Counted from the first letter of the stretch, positions 1 through 8,392 are shown. The stretch is 14,067 nucleotides of DNA from Anaerolineae bacterium (GCA_020848855.1 JADLHH010000604.1:1-14067), one strand, 5' to 3'. Translations and numbers: made by a program. The notes: generated by a model from the sequence alone, not told the origin.

Positions 1-1331
1 ATATTCGAGCGGTTGAGGATCGCTTCGCCCGCCGCGACGTCAGGACCACCCATCCAGCTTGCCAGCAGCGGCTTGTCGCCCAGGCTTTCGAGCGCTCGCA
101 GCGCTTCGGCGGTCTGCGTCGGGTCGGTCATCGCCTGCGGCGTCAGGATCACCAGCATACCGTCGGCGTTCGGGTCTTTCGCGGCGATCTCCAACGATTT
201 CGCGTAGATGGCGGGACCGGCGTCGCCCAGGATGTCGACTGGGTTGTTATGGCTCCAATGCGGCGGCAGCAGTTCGTTCAGCGCCTGCATGGTCTCGTCG
301 CTCAGGTTCGTCAGCTCACCACCGCCGCTGATTAATGCGTCGGTCGCCAGCACGCCGGGACCGCCCGCGTTGGTGACAATCGTCAGGCGGTTGCCTTTCG
401 GGCGCGGCTGCTTGGCGAGCACTTCCGCCATGTAGAACACGTCCGAGATGCGATCTACGCGCAGCACGCCGCAGCGCCGGAAAGCGGCTTCCAGCACTTC
501 GTCGCTGCCGGTCAGGGCGCCGGTATGCGAGGCGGCGGCGTGGGCAGCCGCTTCGGTGCGCCCGGCTTTGATGATGATGATCGGTTTCTTGAGGGCGACT
601 TCGCGGGCGGCGGACAGGAAAGCGCCAGCGTTGCCGATTGATTCCATATAAATGACGATGCTGTGGGTGTTCGGGTCGCGCCCCAGGTAGTCGATCAGGT
701 CTCCCCAGTTAACGTCGAGCATTGAGCCAATCGCAACGAAGGCGCTGAAGCCGACATTTTCCTTGAAGCTCCAGTCGAGGACGGCGGTGCAGAGCGCGCC
801 GCTCTGACTGATGAAGCCGACGTTGCCGGGACGCGCCATCGCGCTGGCGAAGGTGGCGTTCAGTCCCGTGAGCGGGCGCATCACGCCGAGGCAGTTCGGA
901 CCGACGATGCGCATATTGCCGGTGCGCGCCGTCGCCAGGATTTGTCGTTCGAGTTCTGCGCCTTGCGCGCCGCTTTCCTTGAAGCCCGCCGAGATGACGA
1001 TTGCGCCCTTGATTCCCGCGTCAACGCATTCCTGAATGACGCCGGGTACGGTGTGCGCGGGTGTCACGATCACCGCCAGATCGACCGGCTCCGGCACGCT
1101 GGCGATATTCGGGTATGCGCGAATACCGAGGATGCTGGAGCGCACAGGATTAACCGGGAACACGGTTCCGCCGAACGGGCTGCTGATCAGGTTCCACAGG
1201 ATTGTCCGTCCGACGCTGCCGGCGCGCTCGGTCGCGCCGATCACGGCGACGTTCTTCGGGTTGAAGATCGCGTTGAGCGCGTCCGCGCCGCCGACTGAAG
1301 TTTGAATGTTTTGAGAGGAGGTTTGCTGCAC
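1..1331 (-). CDS. NDP-forming acyl-CoA/acetate-CoA ligase, 3' end beyond the window
   Basis: Reading the minus strand from a GTG at 1331 gives 443 open codons to the window edge. The family interconverts acetyl-CoA + ADP + Pi with acetate + ATP + CoA in the cytoplasm. Visible in order are an N-terminal CoA-binding Rossmann domain (about residues 15-140, with [18 protein letters not shown] and VGPNCLGV), a succinyl-CoA-synthetase-like flavodoxin domain, and the catalytic-loop motif [20 protein letters not shown]. Its histidine (residue 269) is the expected phospho-His. The start was chosen because a purine-rich GAGAAAGAG lies 7 bases upstream; a second in-frame GTG at 1358 has no such site. 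Separate alpha subunits are about 460 residues and fused alpha-beta enzymes about 700, and the missing end decides between them. The tail [11 protein letters not shown] resembles the junction into an ATP-grasp domain, so I favour a fusion. Protein acetyltransferases of the Pat type share this architecture; the intact His argues for a working synthetase. Confidence 0.9.
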   Translation of the reverse strand, partial: MQQTSSQNIQTSVGGADALNAIFNPKNVAVIGATERAGSVGRTILWNLISSPFGGTVFPVNPVRSSILGIRAYPNIASVPEPVDLAVIVTPAHTVPGVIQECVDAGIKGAIVISAGFKESGAQGAELERQILATARTGNMRIVGPNCLGVMRPLTGLNATFASAMARPGNVGFISQSGALCTAVLDWSFKENVGFSAFVAIGSMLDVNWGDLIDYLGRDPNTHSIVIYMESIGNAGAFLSAAREVALKKPIIIIKAGRTEAAAHAAASHTGALTGSDEVLEAAFRRCGVLRVDRISDVFYMAEVLAKQPRPKGNRLTIVTNAGGPGVLATDALISGGGELTNLSDETMQALNELLPPHWSHNNPVDILGDAGPAIYAKSLEIAAKDPNADGMLVILTPQAMTDPTQTAEALRALESLGDKPLLASWMGGPDVAAGEAILNRSN

Positions 1332-1372
1332 GATGCGACTCTTTCTCTGAACCGCCACAAGAAGTCGAGGCG

Positions 1373-1385
1373 ATTGTGCCACAAT
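1373..1385. promoter_or_regulatory. Perfect 13-bp palindrome, possible operator
   Basis: ATTGTG-C-CACAAT is a perfect inverted repeat with six-base arms and a one-base centre. It lies in the divergent region between the acyl-CoA synthetase and gnd, and covers the proposed -10 element of the former. A dimeric regulator bound here would block that promoter. No regulator gene is in the window. Confidence 0.4.
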
Positions 1386-1401
1386 TGACCGGAGACGACA
1401 A
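1373..1401 (-). promoter_or_regulatory. Candidate promoter of the acyl-CoA synthetase gene
   Basis: On the minus strand, TTGTCG (1401-1396) and CACAAT (1378-1373) are separated by 17 bases. Each matches the sigma-70 hexamers at four of six positions. Transcription would begin near 1366, leaving a leader of about 35 bases. The match is modest, and it is predicted from sequence only. Confidence 0.35.
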
Positions 1402-1449
1402 TAACATAATGAAGATGATAATTGTCCCTATTTCACCTCGGAATGAAAA

Positions 1450-1478
1450 TTGTCATTTCTTCGTGGACGCGCAATAAT
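1450..1478 (+). promoter_or_regulatory. Promoter of the gnd-zwf-pgl operon
   Basis: TTGTCA (1450-1455), a 17-base spacer and AATAAT (1473-1478) each match the sigma-70 consensus at five of six positions. The predicted transcript starts near 1485, about 30 bases before the gnd start. AATTGTC occurs at 1420-1426 and again at 1448-1454, overlapping the -35, with a 28-base offset; this could be a repeated protein-binding half-site. Confidence 0.6.
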
Positions 1479-1515
1479 TGCAGTAACCACACTTCGACAT
1501 TGTTAGGAGGCAGCG

Positions 1516-2421
1516 ATGCAACTCGGCTTGATTGGTCTGGGCAAGATGGGCGCGAATATGAACCTGCGCCTGCTCCACGGCGGGCATCAGATGGTCGTTT
1601 ACAATCGCAGTCCAGAGCCGGTGCAGGCTGCCGCCGCCGCCGGTGCGACGCCCAGCACCTCGCTGGCAGACCTGGTGAGCAAGCTGGACGCGCCGCGCGC
1701 CGTCTGGGTGATGGTTCCGGCGGGTGATGTGACCGAGAGCCACATCAAGCAGTTGATGGAACTCCTCAAGCCGGGCGACACGATCATTGACGGCGGGAAC
1801 AGCAACTATAAAGATACGATCCGCAACGCGGCGCTGGTGGAAAGTGCCGGGCTGGATTTTGTGGATGTCGGGACGAGCGGCGGTATCTGGGGGCTTCAGG
1901 AAGGTTACAGCCTGATGGTCGGCGGCAAGAAAGAAGCGGTCGACCGCCTGCGCCCGATCTTCGAGACGCTGGCGCCGGGCGCGACTCTGGGGTGGGGGCA
2001 TATGGGTCCGCACGGGTCAGGGCACTTCGTCAAGATGGTTCACAACGGCATCGAATACGGCATGATGCAGGCATACGCCGAAGGCTTCGAGATTCTCAAA
2101 TCGAAGACCGAGATGGAACTCGACCTGTACCAGATATCGGAAGTCTGGCGGTTCGGCAGTGTGGTGCGCTCGTGGCTGCTCGACCTGACCGCCAACGCGC
2201 TCAAGGACGACCCGAACCTCAGCACAATCAAGGGTTGGGTTGCCGACAGCGGCGAAGGGCGCTGGACGGTCGCCGAGGCGATTGACCTGGATATCCCCGC
2301 GCCGGTGATCACCCTGTCGCTGATGATGCGCTTCGTCAGTCGCCAGGATGAAAGCTACTCTGCCAAGCTGCTCGCGGCGATGCGCAACCAGTTCGGCGGC
2401 CACGCCGTAAAACGGGAATAA
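1516..2421 (+). CDS. gnd: 6-phosphogluconate dehydrogenase, decarboxylating, short type
   Basis: A cytoplasmic enzyme that oxidises and decarboxylates 6-phosphogluconate to ribulose-5-phosphate. The 301 residues match the short form (about 300) rather than the roughly 470-residue form. The N-terminal Rossmann fold has GLIGLGKMGANM (4-15), followed by DGGNSNYKD (92-100), GTSGGIWG (119-126) and the active-site helix FVKMVHNGIEYGMMQAYAEG, where K173, N177 and E180 match the catalytic Lys, Asn and Glu of the family. After the second strand comes N30-R31-S32, which resembles the NADP-binding Asn-Arg-Thr of the long enzymes more than the acidic residue usual in NAD-specific ones, so NADP use is possible. 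The start is set by AGGAGG at 1505-1510, five bases upstream. It is first in an operon with zwf three bases downstream and then pgl. Confidence 0.95.
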   Translation: MQLGLIGLGKMGANMNLRLLHGGHQMVVYNRSPEPVQAAAAAGATPSTSLADLVSKLDAPRAVWVMVPAGDVTESHIKQLMELLKPGDTIIDGGNSNYKDTIRNAALVESAGLDFVDVGTSGGIWGLQEGYSLMVGGKKEAVDRLRPIFETLAPGATLGWGHMGPHGSGHFVKMVHNGIEYGMMQAYAEGFEILKSKTEMELDLYQISEVWRFGSVVRSWLLDLTANALKDDPNLSTIKGWVADSGEGRWTVAEAIDLDIPAPVITLSLMMRFVSRQDESYSAKLLAAMRNQFGGHAVKRE

Positions 2422-2424
2422 CTC

Positions 2425-3876
2425 ATGAGCGACGGAACTTCGACCAACACCATCGTCATCTTTGGCGCATCCGGTGACCTCACCAGCCGCAAGCTGATCC
2501 CGGCGCTGTTCAGCCTGTTTCGCCGCCAGCGACTGCCAGGTGGTTTGCAGATCGTCGGCTTCGCCCGGCGTCCCTATTCGCATGACGAATTTCGCGGCTT
2601 GATGCGCGACGCCGTTCAGGAAAACGACGGTTTCGACGCGAGCGCCTGGGATGAATTCGCCCCCCGGCTGTTCTACTCACGCGGCGACCTCAGCACGCGT
2701 GACGATTTTGCGAAGCTGCACCAGTTTCTCTACGAAATCGAGAAGAAGAACGCTAACCGGTTGTACTACCTGGCGACCGCGCCCAGTTTTTATGACGATG
2801 TCGTCACCAATCTGCATCAGGTGGGGATGAGCAGCCAGGAAGACGGTTGGCGGCGCGTGGTGATCGAAAAGCCGTTCGGCTACGATCTCGGCTCGGCGCG
2901 GGCGCTGAACAAGGTCATTCACGAGGCGTTCGAGGAAAGTCAGGTCTATCGAATCGACCATTACCTCGGCAAGGAGACTGTTCAGAACATCCTGTTCTTC
3001 CGGTTTGCCAACACGATCTTCGAGCCGATCTGGAACCGAAATTATGTCGATCACGTCCAGATCACGGTTGCCGAGACGGTCGATGTCGAGCATCGCGGCG
3101 GCTACTACGATGGCGCGGGCGTCCTGCGCGATATGTTCCAGAATCACCTGCTGCAACTGCTGTCGCTGGTGGCGATGGAGCCGCCCGCTTCGATTAGCGC
3201 CGACGGGCTGCGGAATGAAAAAGTCAAAGTCCTCAGCGCGCTGCGACCGGTCATGCTCTCCGACACGGTGCGCGGGCAGTACGACGGCTATCTGAACGCG
3301 CAGGGCGTTGCCCCGGACTCGCAGACGCCGACCTATGCCGCGCTCAAGCTCTACGTCGATAACTGGCGCTGGCAGGGTGTGCCGTTCTTCCTGCGCTCCG
3401 GCAAGGCGCTCAGGAAGAAGACATCGGAGATTGTCGTCCAGTTCCGCCGACCGCCGCATCTGTTCTTCAACCTGCCGCGCGGTCGCCAGCTTGACCCGAA
3501 CTTCCTGTGCCTGTGCATCCAGCCGAACGAAGGAATTCACCTCAGCTTCCAGACCAAAGTCCCCGGATCGACCAGTGAAGTCCAGGCGGTCAACATGGAA
3601 TTCCAGTACAGCGACACGTTCCACGACATGCCGCTGCCCGAAGCCTATGAGCGCCTGCTGCTGGACGCGCTTCAGGGCGACGCCGCGCTGTTCACCCGCG
3701 AGGACGAGATCGAGCTGTCGTGGAAGCTGATCGACTATATTCTCCATAGCTGGCAGTCGCCGCAGGCTCCGCCGCTGCAGATTTACGCGCGTGGAAGCTG
3801 GGGTCCCCAGGCGGCTGATCAACTACTCGAAGCCGATGATCGCGCCTGGTATCTCGGCTGTGGGGAGGGGCTATGA
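2425..3876 (+). CDS. zwf: Glucose-6-phosphate 1-dehydrogenase
   Basis: Oxidises glucose-6-phosphate to 6-phosphogluconolactone with NAD(P)+, the entry step of the oxidative pentose phosphate pathway. At 483 residues it has the normal length. The nucleotide-binding motif is [11 protein letters not shown] (14-24), EKP is at 148-150, and the signature RIDHYLGKE spans 176-184. H179 corresponds to the phosphate-binding His and H241 in DMFQNHLLQ to the catalytic base described for Leuconostoc mesenteroides. K183 is also conserved. The second domain carries the expected [13 protein letters not shown]. It starts three bases after the gnd stop with only a weak GGGAA upstream, so translation is probably coupled to gnd, and its last bases overlap the pgl start codon. 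No truncation or frameshift is seen. Confidence 0.97.
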   Translation: MSDGTSTNTIVIFGASGDLTSRKLIPALFSLFRRQRLPGGLQIVGFARRPYSHDEFRGLMRDAVQENDGFDASAWDEFAPRLFYSRGDLSTRDDFAKLHQFLYEIEKKNANRLYYLATAPSFYDDVVTNLHQVGMSSQEDGWRRVVIEKPFGYDLGSARALNKVIHEAFEESQVYRIDHYLGKETVQNILFFRFANTIFEPIWNRNYVDHVQITVAETVDVEHRGGYYDGAGVLRDMFQNHLLQLLSLVAMEPPASISADGLRNEKVKVLSALRPVMLSDTVRGQYDGYLNAQGVAPDSQTPTYAALKLYVDNWRWQGVPFFLRSGKALRKKTSEIVVQFRRPPHLFFNLPRGRQLDPNFLCLCIQPNEGIHLSFQTKVPGSTSEVQAVNMEFQYSDTFHDMPLPEAYERLLLDALQGDAALFTREDEIELSWKLIDYILHSWQSPQAPPLQIYARGSWGPQAADQLLEADDRAWYLGCGEGL

Positions 3877-4610
3877 GCCAGGTGCGCGTCTATCCAACCC
3901 GGATTGCCGCCGCCCACGCTGCCGCTGCGCAGTTCGTCGCCACCGCTGAAAAGGCGACGACTGCGCGCGGGCGGTTTTCGGCGGTGCTGGCGGGTGGCAA
4001 CACCCCGCGCGACGTGTATCGGCTGCTCGCCAGCGACGAATACGCGCCGATGGTTTCGTGGCAGCAGACCCAGGTGTTCTGGGGCGACGAGCGCGCCGTC
4101 TCACTCAGCGACCCGGAGAACAACGGTCGCATGGCGCGCGAGACGCTGCTGAACTACGTGCCGATTCCGGTGGAGAGCATCCATCGCATCGAGAGCAGCC
4201 TGCCGCCGCAAGAAGCTGCGCTTGCCTACGAGCATATACTGCGCGACTATTTCGCGAAGCGCGGAATGAACGAGCCGCGCTTCGACCTCGTGTTTCTGGG
4301 CATGGGCGAAGAGGGACACACCGCGTCGCTGTTTCCGCGCTCCCCGGCGCTGCGCGAGCGCGAGCGCTGGGTTGTGGCGACCTATGTCGAACCGAAGCAG
4401 TCGTGGCGTATCACCCTCACGCCGGTCGCGCTCAACGCAGCGTCCAAGATCATCTTTCTGGTGATCGGCGAGGAAAAAGCCGAAGCGCTCAGGCAGGTGT
4501 TGAGCGAGCCGAAGCGTCCCGACGAGTTCCCCGCGCAGGCAATTGACCCGCCGCAGGGGCAGGTGTTGTGGATTGTCGACAAGGCGGCAGCGTCGCTGAT
4601 CGACAAATAA
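3873..4610 (+). CDS. pgl: 6-phosphogluconolactonase
   Basis: Hydrolyses 6-phosphogluconolactone to 6-phosphogluconate, linking the zwf and gnd steps. The 245 residues fit the DevB/SOL family, related to glucosamine-6-phosphate isomerase. Family motifs are [14 protein letters not shown] (39-52), [17 protein letters not shown] (69-85) and [14 protein letters not shown] (142-155). The last commonly reads [13 protein letters not shown], so Glu147 replaces the usual Asp, a mild change. The ATG overlaps the zwf stop as ATGA, and GGAGG at 3864-3868 gives a four-base spacing, supporting this start. It is the last gene of the operon and faces pfkA across a 50-bp gap in which I find no clear hairpin terminator. 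Confidence 0.95.
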   Translation: MSQVRVYPTRIAAAHAAAAQFVATAEKATTARGRFSAVLAGGNTPRDVYRLLASDEYAPMVSWQQTQVFWGDERAVSLSDPENNGRMARETLLNYVPIPVESIHRIESSLPPQEAALAYEHILRDYFAKRGMNEPRFDLVFLGMGEEGHTASLFPRSPALRERERWVVATYVEPKQSWRITLTPVALNAASKIIFLVIGEEKAEALRQVLSEPKRPDEFPAQAIDPPQGQVLWIVDKAAASLIDK

Positions 4611-4623
4611 TCCGTTAACAACT

Positions 4624-4669
4624 GCGCCAACGCTATTGCGCGAACGCTACTGCGCGAACGCTACTGCGC
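4624..4669. repeat. 14-bp tandem repeat, three copies plus a partial one
   Basis: Units lie at 4624-4637, 4638-4651 and 4652-4665, followed by the first four bases of a fourth. Units two and three are identical (GCGCGAACGCTACT), and unit one differs at two positions. The array fills the gap between convergent pgl and pfkA and runs into the last codons of pfkA. The pfkA TAG stop (4663-4661) lies in unit three, and each unit carries a TAG or near equivalent on that strand. It probably arose by slippage at the pfkA 3' end. Confidence 0.85.
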
Positions 4670-5632
4670 CAGCACGTCCGCCAGCTCGAACAGGCGTAAA
4701 TCGAGCGGCTTCTTCCTGCCAACCACGTCCGTATACGGTGTTGGGGTTGCCTGGTCGTGCAGCCAGCCGACCAGCACGCCCTGCGTCCCCTTGCACAGCA
4801 GCCGGGTGGCTTCTGCTGCCAGCCGCGATGCCAGCAGGCGGTCGAACGCGCCCGGCGCGCCGCCGCGCTGGACGTGACCGAGAATCGTCGCGCGGTGGTC
4901 GTAGCCGATGTTGGCATTCTGCTGGCTGAGGTAGACGTTCAGCGCGTCGGCGTTGTACTTCGCGCCCTCGGCGACGACCACCAGCCCGTGTTTCTTGCCC
5001 CGTTCATATGCCTTCCGCAAAATTTCCATGACGACTTCCGGCTTGGTTTCCACTTCCGGCACGACGATCGCCTCCGCGCCGCCGGCGATTCCCGCCATCA
5101 GTGCCAGATAACCACAGTCGCGCCCCATCACCTCGACCAGAAACGCGCGCCGGTGTGACGATGCCGTCGTTTTCAGCCGGTCAATGGCTTCGATGGCGAT
5201 GTCGAGCGCCGTGTCGACTCCAATCGTGATGTCCGAGCCATACAGATCGTTGTCGATGGTCGAGGCGACGCCCACGACCGGAAAGCCCATCTCATAGAGA
5301 GCGTTCGCGCCGGTCTGAGAGCCGTTGCCGCCGATGACGACCAACCCCTCTATGCCGCGCTCGCGCAGGTTGGCGAGCGCCTGCTCGCGCCCTTCGACCG
5401 TCTTGAACTCTGGGCAGCGGGCGCTCCCCAGCATGGTCCCGCCCAGATGGATGATCCCGCCCACGTCGCGCGCGCCGAGCGCCTGCATCTGGTTGTCGAT
5501 CAAGCCGCGATAGCCATTGGCGACGCCGAACACCTCGCATCCCTGATCGATCCCCATGCGCACCGCCGCGCGGATTGCGGCGTTCATGCCGGGAGCGTCG
5601 CCGCCGCTGGTGAGTACTGCAATTCGTTTCAT
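4661..5632 (-). CDS. pfkA: 6-phosphofructokinase, PfkA family, with Asn at the Mg-binding position
   Basis: Phosphorylates fructose-6-phosphate to fructose-1,6-bisphosphate in glycolysis. The 323 residues align with E. coli PfkA almost without gaps: SGGDAPGMN near the N-terminus, GSAR with R72, TIDND with T125, D127 (catalytic base) and D129, R162, MGR at 169-171 and HVQRGG. Effector-site positions R21, R25 and E187 also match. The notable change is GGNGS at 101-105, where most family members have GGDGS: N103 replaces the Asp that contacts Mg. Gly at 104 is the ATP-type residue, whereas PPi-dependent enzymes carry Asp there, so ATP use is still the best guess. The start is supported by GAGGT at 5641-5637, four bases upstream. 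It is transcribed alone, convergent with pgl and divergent from nth. Confidence 0.93.
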   Translation of the reverse strand: MKRIAVLTSGGDAPGMNAAIRAAVRMGIDQGCEVFGVANGYRGLIDNQMQALGARDVGGIIHLGGTMLGSARCPEFKTVEGREQALANLRERGIEGLVVIGGNGSQTGANALYEMGFPVVGVASTIDNDLYGSDITIGVDTALDIAIEAIDRLKTTASSHRRAFLVEVMGRDCGYLALMAGIAGGAEAIVVPEVETKPEVVMEILRKAYERGKKHGLVVVAEGAKYNADALNVYLSQQNANIGYDHRATILGHVQRGGAPGAFDRLLASRLAAEATRLLCKGTQGVLVGWLHDQATPTPYTDVVGRKKPLDLRLFELADVLAQ

Positions 5633-5683
5633 CGTGACCTCGGACTGCCTGTGCCCAACATTTCATCCTAAATGATACCCCAG

Positions 5684-5713
5684 CCTGTCCTGCACCGCGC
5701 ACCGTGCTATAAT
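5684..5713 (+). promoter_or_regulatory. Extended -10 promoter of the nth-like gene
   Basis: TGC-TATAAT at 5705-5713 is a perfect extended -10 element. The -35 region is poor (CTGTCC at 5685-5690 with a 17-base spacer), as is usual when an extended -10 is present. Transcription would start near 5720, some 20 bases before the start codon. I see no convincing promoter for pfkA on the other strand of this 109-bp gap, only TATCAT at 5677-5672. Confidence 0.6.
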
Positions 5714-5741
5714 GTTCGGATACATTAAGGATTAACTAACG

Positions 5742-6425
5742 ATGGTGGATACTCTGGAAGCGAAGGCGCGGCAGGTATATGAACTGCTGGTCGAACGCTA
5801 CGGCGCGCAGTCGCTCGTCCCGCGACGCCAGCCCATGCATGAGTTGATCTCGACTATTCTCTCGCATCGTACGACGCAGAAGAACGAAGCGCTCGCCTAC
5901 GACCGCATGTGGAAGCGCTTCGGCTCGTGGGAAGCGATCCGCGACGCGCCGCCCGCCGAACTTGCGCAAGCCATCGCGCCATCGAACTTTGCCGAAGTTA
6001 AAGTGCCGTACATCCAGGGGACGCTCCGGCGCATCATCGACGAGCGTGGCGAGGCGAATATCGACTTTCTCGCCGATCTGCCTGCTCAGCAGGGGCTGGA
6101 ATGGCTGATGTCGCTGCCCGGCGTGGGTATCAAGACCGCGTCGCTGGTGCTGCTGTTCTGCTTCGCTAAGCCGGTGCTGCCGGTCGATACCCACGTGTAC
6201 CGCGTCAGCCAGCGCGTCGGGCTGATCAACGCTAAGGTCACTGCCAACGCCGCGCACGGGGAACTGCTGGCGCTGTTCCCGCCTGATCCTTACGTGCTGT
6301 TCAATTTCCACATCGCCGCGCTCAAGCACGGGCAGCAGTTATGCATCTGGGGCGACCCGCGCTGCGAGCCGTGCCCGCTCAGGGCGCTGTGTGATTGGTA
6401 CCAGGCGAACCGCCGCCGGGTTTGA
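5742..6425 (+). CDS. nth: Endonuclease III-like DNA glycosylase / AP lyase with [4Fe-4S] cluster
   Basis: A base-excision repair enzyme of the HhH-GPD superfamily that removes oxidised pyrimidines and cleaves abasic sites. The 227 residues are near the usual 210-220. The helix-hairpin-helix is LPGVGIKTASLVL (125-137) with K131 as the Schiff-base Lys, and D149 in VDTHVYRVSQRVGL is the conserved catalytic Asp. C201, C208, C211 and C217 give the C-X6-C-X2-C-X5-C cluster spacing of endonuclease III. The N-terminal part departs from classical Nth (ISTILSHRTTQKNEA in place of the usual LSAQTTD segment), so substrate range may differ and an orthologous role is not certain. AAGGA at 5727-5731 lies ten bases before the ATG. 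It sits alone between pfkA and the acetyl-CoA synthetase gene with no functional link to either. Confidence 0.88.
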   Translation: MVDTLEAKARQVYELLVERYGAQSLVPRRQPMHELISTILSHRTTQKNEALAYDRMWKRFGSWEAIRDAPPAELAQAIAPSNFAEVKVPYIQGTLRRIIDERGEANIDFLADLPAQQGLEWLMSLPGVGIKTASLVLLFCFAKPVLPVDTHVYRVSQRVGLINAKVTANAAHGELLALFPPDPYVLFNFHIAALKHGQQLCIWGDPRCEPCPLRALCDWYQANRRRV

Positions 6426-6449
6426 TCAATCCGGTTGTTGCACTATAAT
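6422..6449 (+). promoter_or_regulatory. Promoter of the acetyl-CoA synthetase gene
   Basis: A perfect TATAAT at 6444-6449 follows TTGATC (6422-6427) with a 16-base spacer. The -35 overlaps the stop codon of the upstream nth-like gene. Transcription would start near 6456, giving a leader of about 29 bases. Confidence 0.6.
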
Positions 6450-6484
6450 TCCCTCGTCTCGAATTCTTCAGGAGAATATTGATT

Positions 6485-8392
6485 ATGTCTGAGCAGGAGT
6501 TCGCGCCTCCTACAACGGAGTGGTATTACCCGTCGGAGGATGTCGTCAGGGATGTCAACGCGCCCGACTACGAAGCCCTTTACAGCGAAGCCCAACAAGA
6601 CTTAGAAGCCTTCTGGGCGAAACAGGCGGAAAACCTCGAATGGTTCCGCAAATGGGATGCCGTGCTCGACCGGAGTAATGCGCCGTTCTACAAGTGGTTT
6701 GCCGGCGCGAAGACCAATATCGCCTACAACGCGCTGGATCGCCACATCAAGACTTACCGCCGTAATAAGCTGGCGATCATCTGGGAAGGGGAGCCGGGCG
6801 ACCGCCGCGAGTTTTCCTACTGGCGGACGTGGCGCGAGACCAACAAATTCGCCAATGTGCTGAAAAGTCTCGGCGTCAGGAAGGGCGACCGCGTCACGAT
6901 TTACATGGGGCGTATCCCGGAATTGGTCTTCGCCATGCTCGCCTGCGCCAAAATCGGTGCGGTTCACAGCGTCGTCTACGGCGGTTTCTCCGAGCAGGCG
7001 CTCGCAGACCGTATCGAAGATGCGCAAAGCAAGGTGCTGATTACCTGCGATGGCGCCTGGCTGCGCGGCAGCATCGTTAAGCTCAAAGAGGTTGTTGACG
7101 AAGCCGTTAAACGCTCGCCGGTGGTCGAATCGGTCGTTGTAGTCAAGCGCACCGGGCAGGAAGTCACGATGGAGCAGGGGCGTGATTACTGGTATCACGA
7201 CCTGATGGGGCTGCCGATTGCCAGCCCGGTCTGCGAGACGGTCGAGATGGATGCCGAAGACCCGCTGTTCATCCTGTACACCAGCGGCACGACCGGCAAG
7301 CCGAAAGGCATTTTGCACACGCACGGCGGTTACCAGTTGTTCACCTCGACCACCCTCAGTTGGGTGTTCGATATCAAGGATCAGGATCGCTGGTGGTGCG
7401 CTGCCGACCCCGGCTGGATCACCGGGCACAGCTACATCGTCTACGGTCCGCTGATCCTCGGCGCGACCGGCTTCATCTACGAGGGCGCGCCCAATTTTCC
7501 GTACCCGAACCGCTGGTGGAAGATGATCGAGGATTACGGCATCACCATCCTGTACACCGCGCCGACGGCAATTCGCGGCTTGATGCGCTTCGGTGACGCC
7601 TGGCCCAATCGTCACGACCTCAGCAGCCTGCGTTTGCTTGGCTCGGTCGGCGAGCCGATCAACCCCGAAGCGTGGCGCTGGTTCTACAAGGTGATTGGCA
7701 AGGAGCGCTGCCCGATCATGGATACCTGGTGGCAGACCGAAACCGGCGGCTTTATGATTACCCCGATGCCGTCGGTCGCGCTCAAGCCCGGCAGCGCGAC
7801 CCGCCCATTCCCCGGCATCACCGTCGATGTCGTCGATGACGACGGGAATTCCGTAGGCACGGGCGTGGACGGCAATCTCGTCATCCAGCAGCCGTGGCCC
7901 AGCATGGCGCGCACAATTTACGGTGACCCGGATCGCTTCGTCGACCAGTACTGGAAGAAATACGAGAAGCAGGGGTGGTACCTGGCAGGGGATACCGCGC
8001 GCAAGGACGCCGACGGCTACATCTGGGTGATCGGGCGCAACGATGACGTGATCAAGGTCAGCGGTTACCGGCTGGGCACAGCCGAAATCGAGTCTGGGCT
8101 GGTCAGTCACCCGGCGGTCGCGGAAGCGGCAGCGATTGGTGTGCCGGACGAGGTGCGCGGCAACGTGATCTACGCCTACTGCATCCTGCGCGCGAATTTC
8201 CAGGCGACTGAAGAACTGCGTGAGCAGTTGAAGAACCACATTCGCCACGAGGTTGGTCCGATTGCTGTGCCGTCGAAGATCGAGTTTGTTACGACGCTGC
8301 CCAAGACGCGCTCCGGCAAGATCATGCGCCGTGTGCTGAAGGCGCAGGCGACCGGGCAGCCCGTAGGCGACCTGAGCACGCTCGAAGACTAG
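6485..8392 (+). CDS. acsA: Acetyl-CoA synthetase, AMP-forming
   Basis: Activates acetate (or a similar short acid) to acyl-CoA through an acyl-AMP intermediate. The 635 residues span the whole ANL-family fold: the nucleotide loop TSGTTGKPKG (266-275), DTWWQTETGG (413-422) whose second Trp (W416) corresponds to the acetate-pocket Trp of Salmonella Acs, the hinge and core region GDTARKDADGYIWVIGRNDDVIKVSGYRLGTAEIES in pieces from 502 to 537, and the C-terminal PKTRSGKIMRR with catalytic K612. That Lys is the one acetylated to switch off Acs in other bacteria. I chose the ATG at 6485, ten bases after AGGAG (6470-6474). An in-frame TTG at 6479 would add two residues at four-base spacing and cannot be excluded. 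Where Acs usually has GHRLGTAEIE this protein has GYRLGTAEIE. Propionate is an alternative substrate. A strong terminator follows. Confidence 0.92.
   Translation: MSEQEFAPPTTEWYYPSEDVVRDVNAPDYEALYSEAQQDLEAFWAKQAENLEWFRKWDAVLDRSNAPFYKWFAGAKTNIAYNALDRHIKTYRRNKLAIIWEGEPGDRREFSYWRTWRETNKFANVLKSLGVRKGDRVTIYMGRIPELVFAMLACAKIGAVHSVVYGGFSEQALADRIEDAQSKVLITCDGAWLRGSIVKLKEVVDEAVKRSPVVESVVVVKRTGQEVTMEQGRDYWYHDLMGLPIASPVCETVEMDAEDPLFILYTSGTTGKPKGILHTHGGYQLFTSTTLSWVFDIKDQDRWWCAADPGWITGHSYIVYGPLILGATGFIYEGAPNFPYPNRWWKMIEDYGITILYTAPTAIRGLMRFGDAWPNRHDLSSLRLLGSVGEPINPEAWRWFYKVIGKERCPIMDTWWQTETGGFMITPMPSVALKPGSATRPFPGITVDVVDDDGNSVGTGVDGNLVIQQPWPSMARTIYGDPDRFVDQYWKKYEKQGWYLAGDTARKDADGYIWVIGRNDDVIKVSGYRLGTAEIESGLVSHPAVAEAAAIGVPDEVRGNVIYAYCILRANFQATEELREQLKNHIRHEVGPIAVPSKIEFVTTLPKTRSGKIMRRVLKAQATGQPVGDLSTLED

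Noticed and set aside
2677..3822. 381-codon open frame on the minus strand across zwf
   Set aside because: Same reason: an antisense shadow of a conserved enzyme, with a low-complexity, Arg-rich translation and no start signals.
4624..4669. CRISPR-like array
   Set aside because: The units are 14 bp and directly adjacent, with no spacers and no cas genes nearby. It is a plain tandem repeat.
6602..8248. Very long open frame on the minus strand across the acetyl-CoA synthetase gene
   Set aside because: It mirrors a clearly conserved gene in GC-rich DNA, where antisense frames stay open by codon bias. Its translation shows no domain pattern, and no promoter or ribosome site precedes it.
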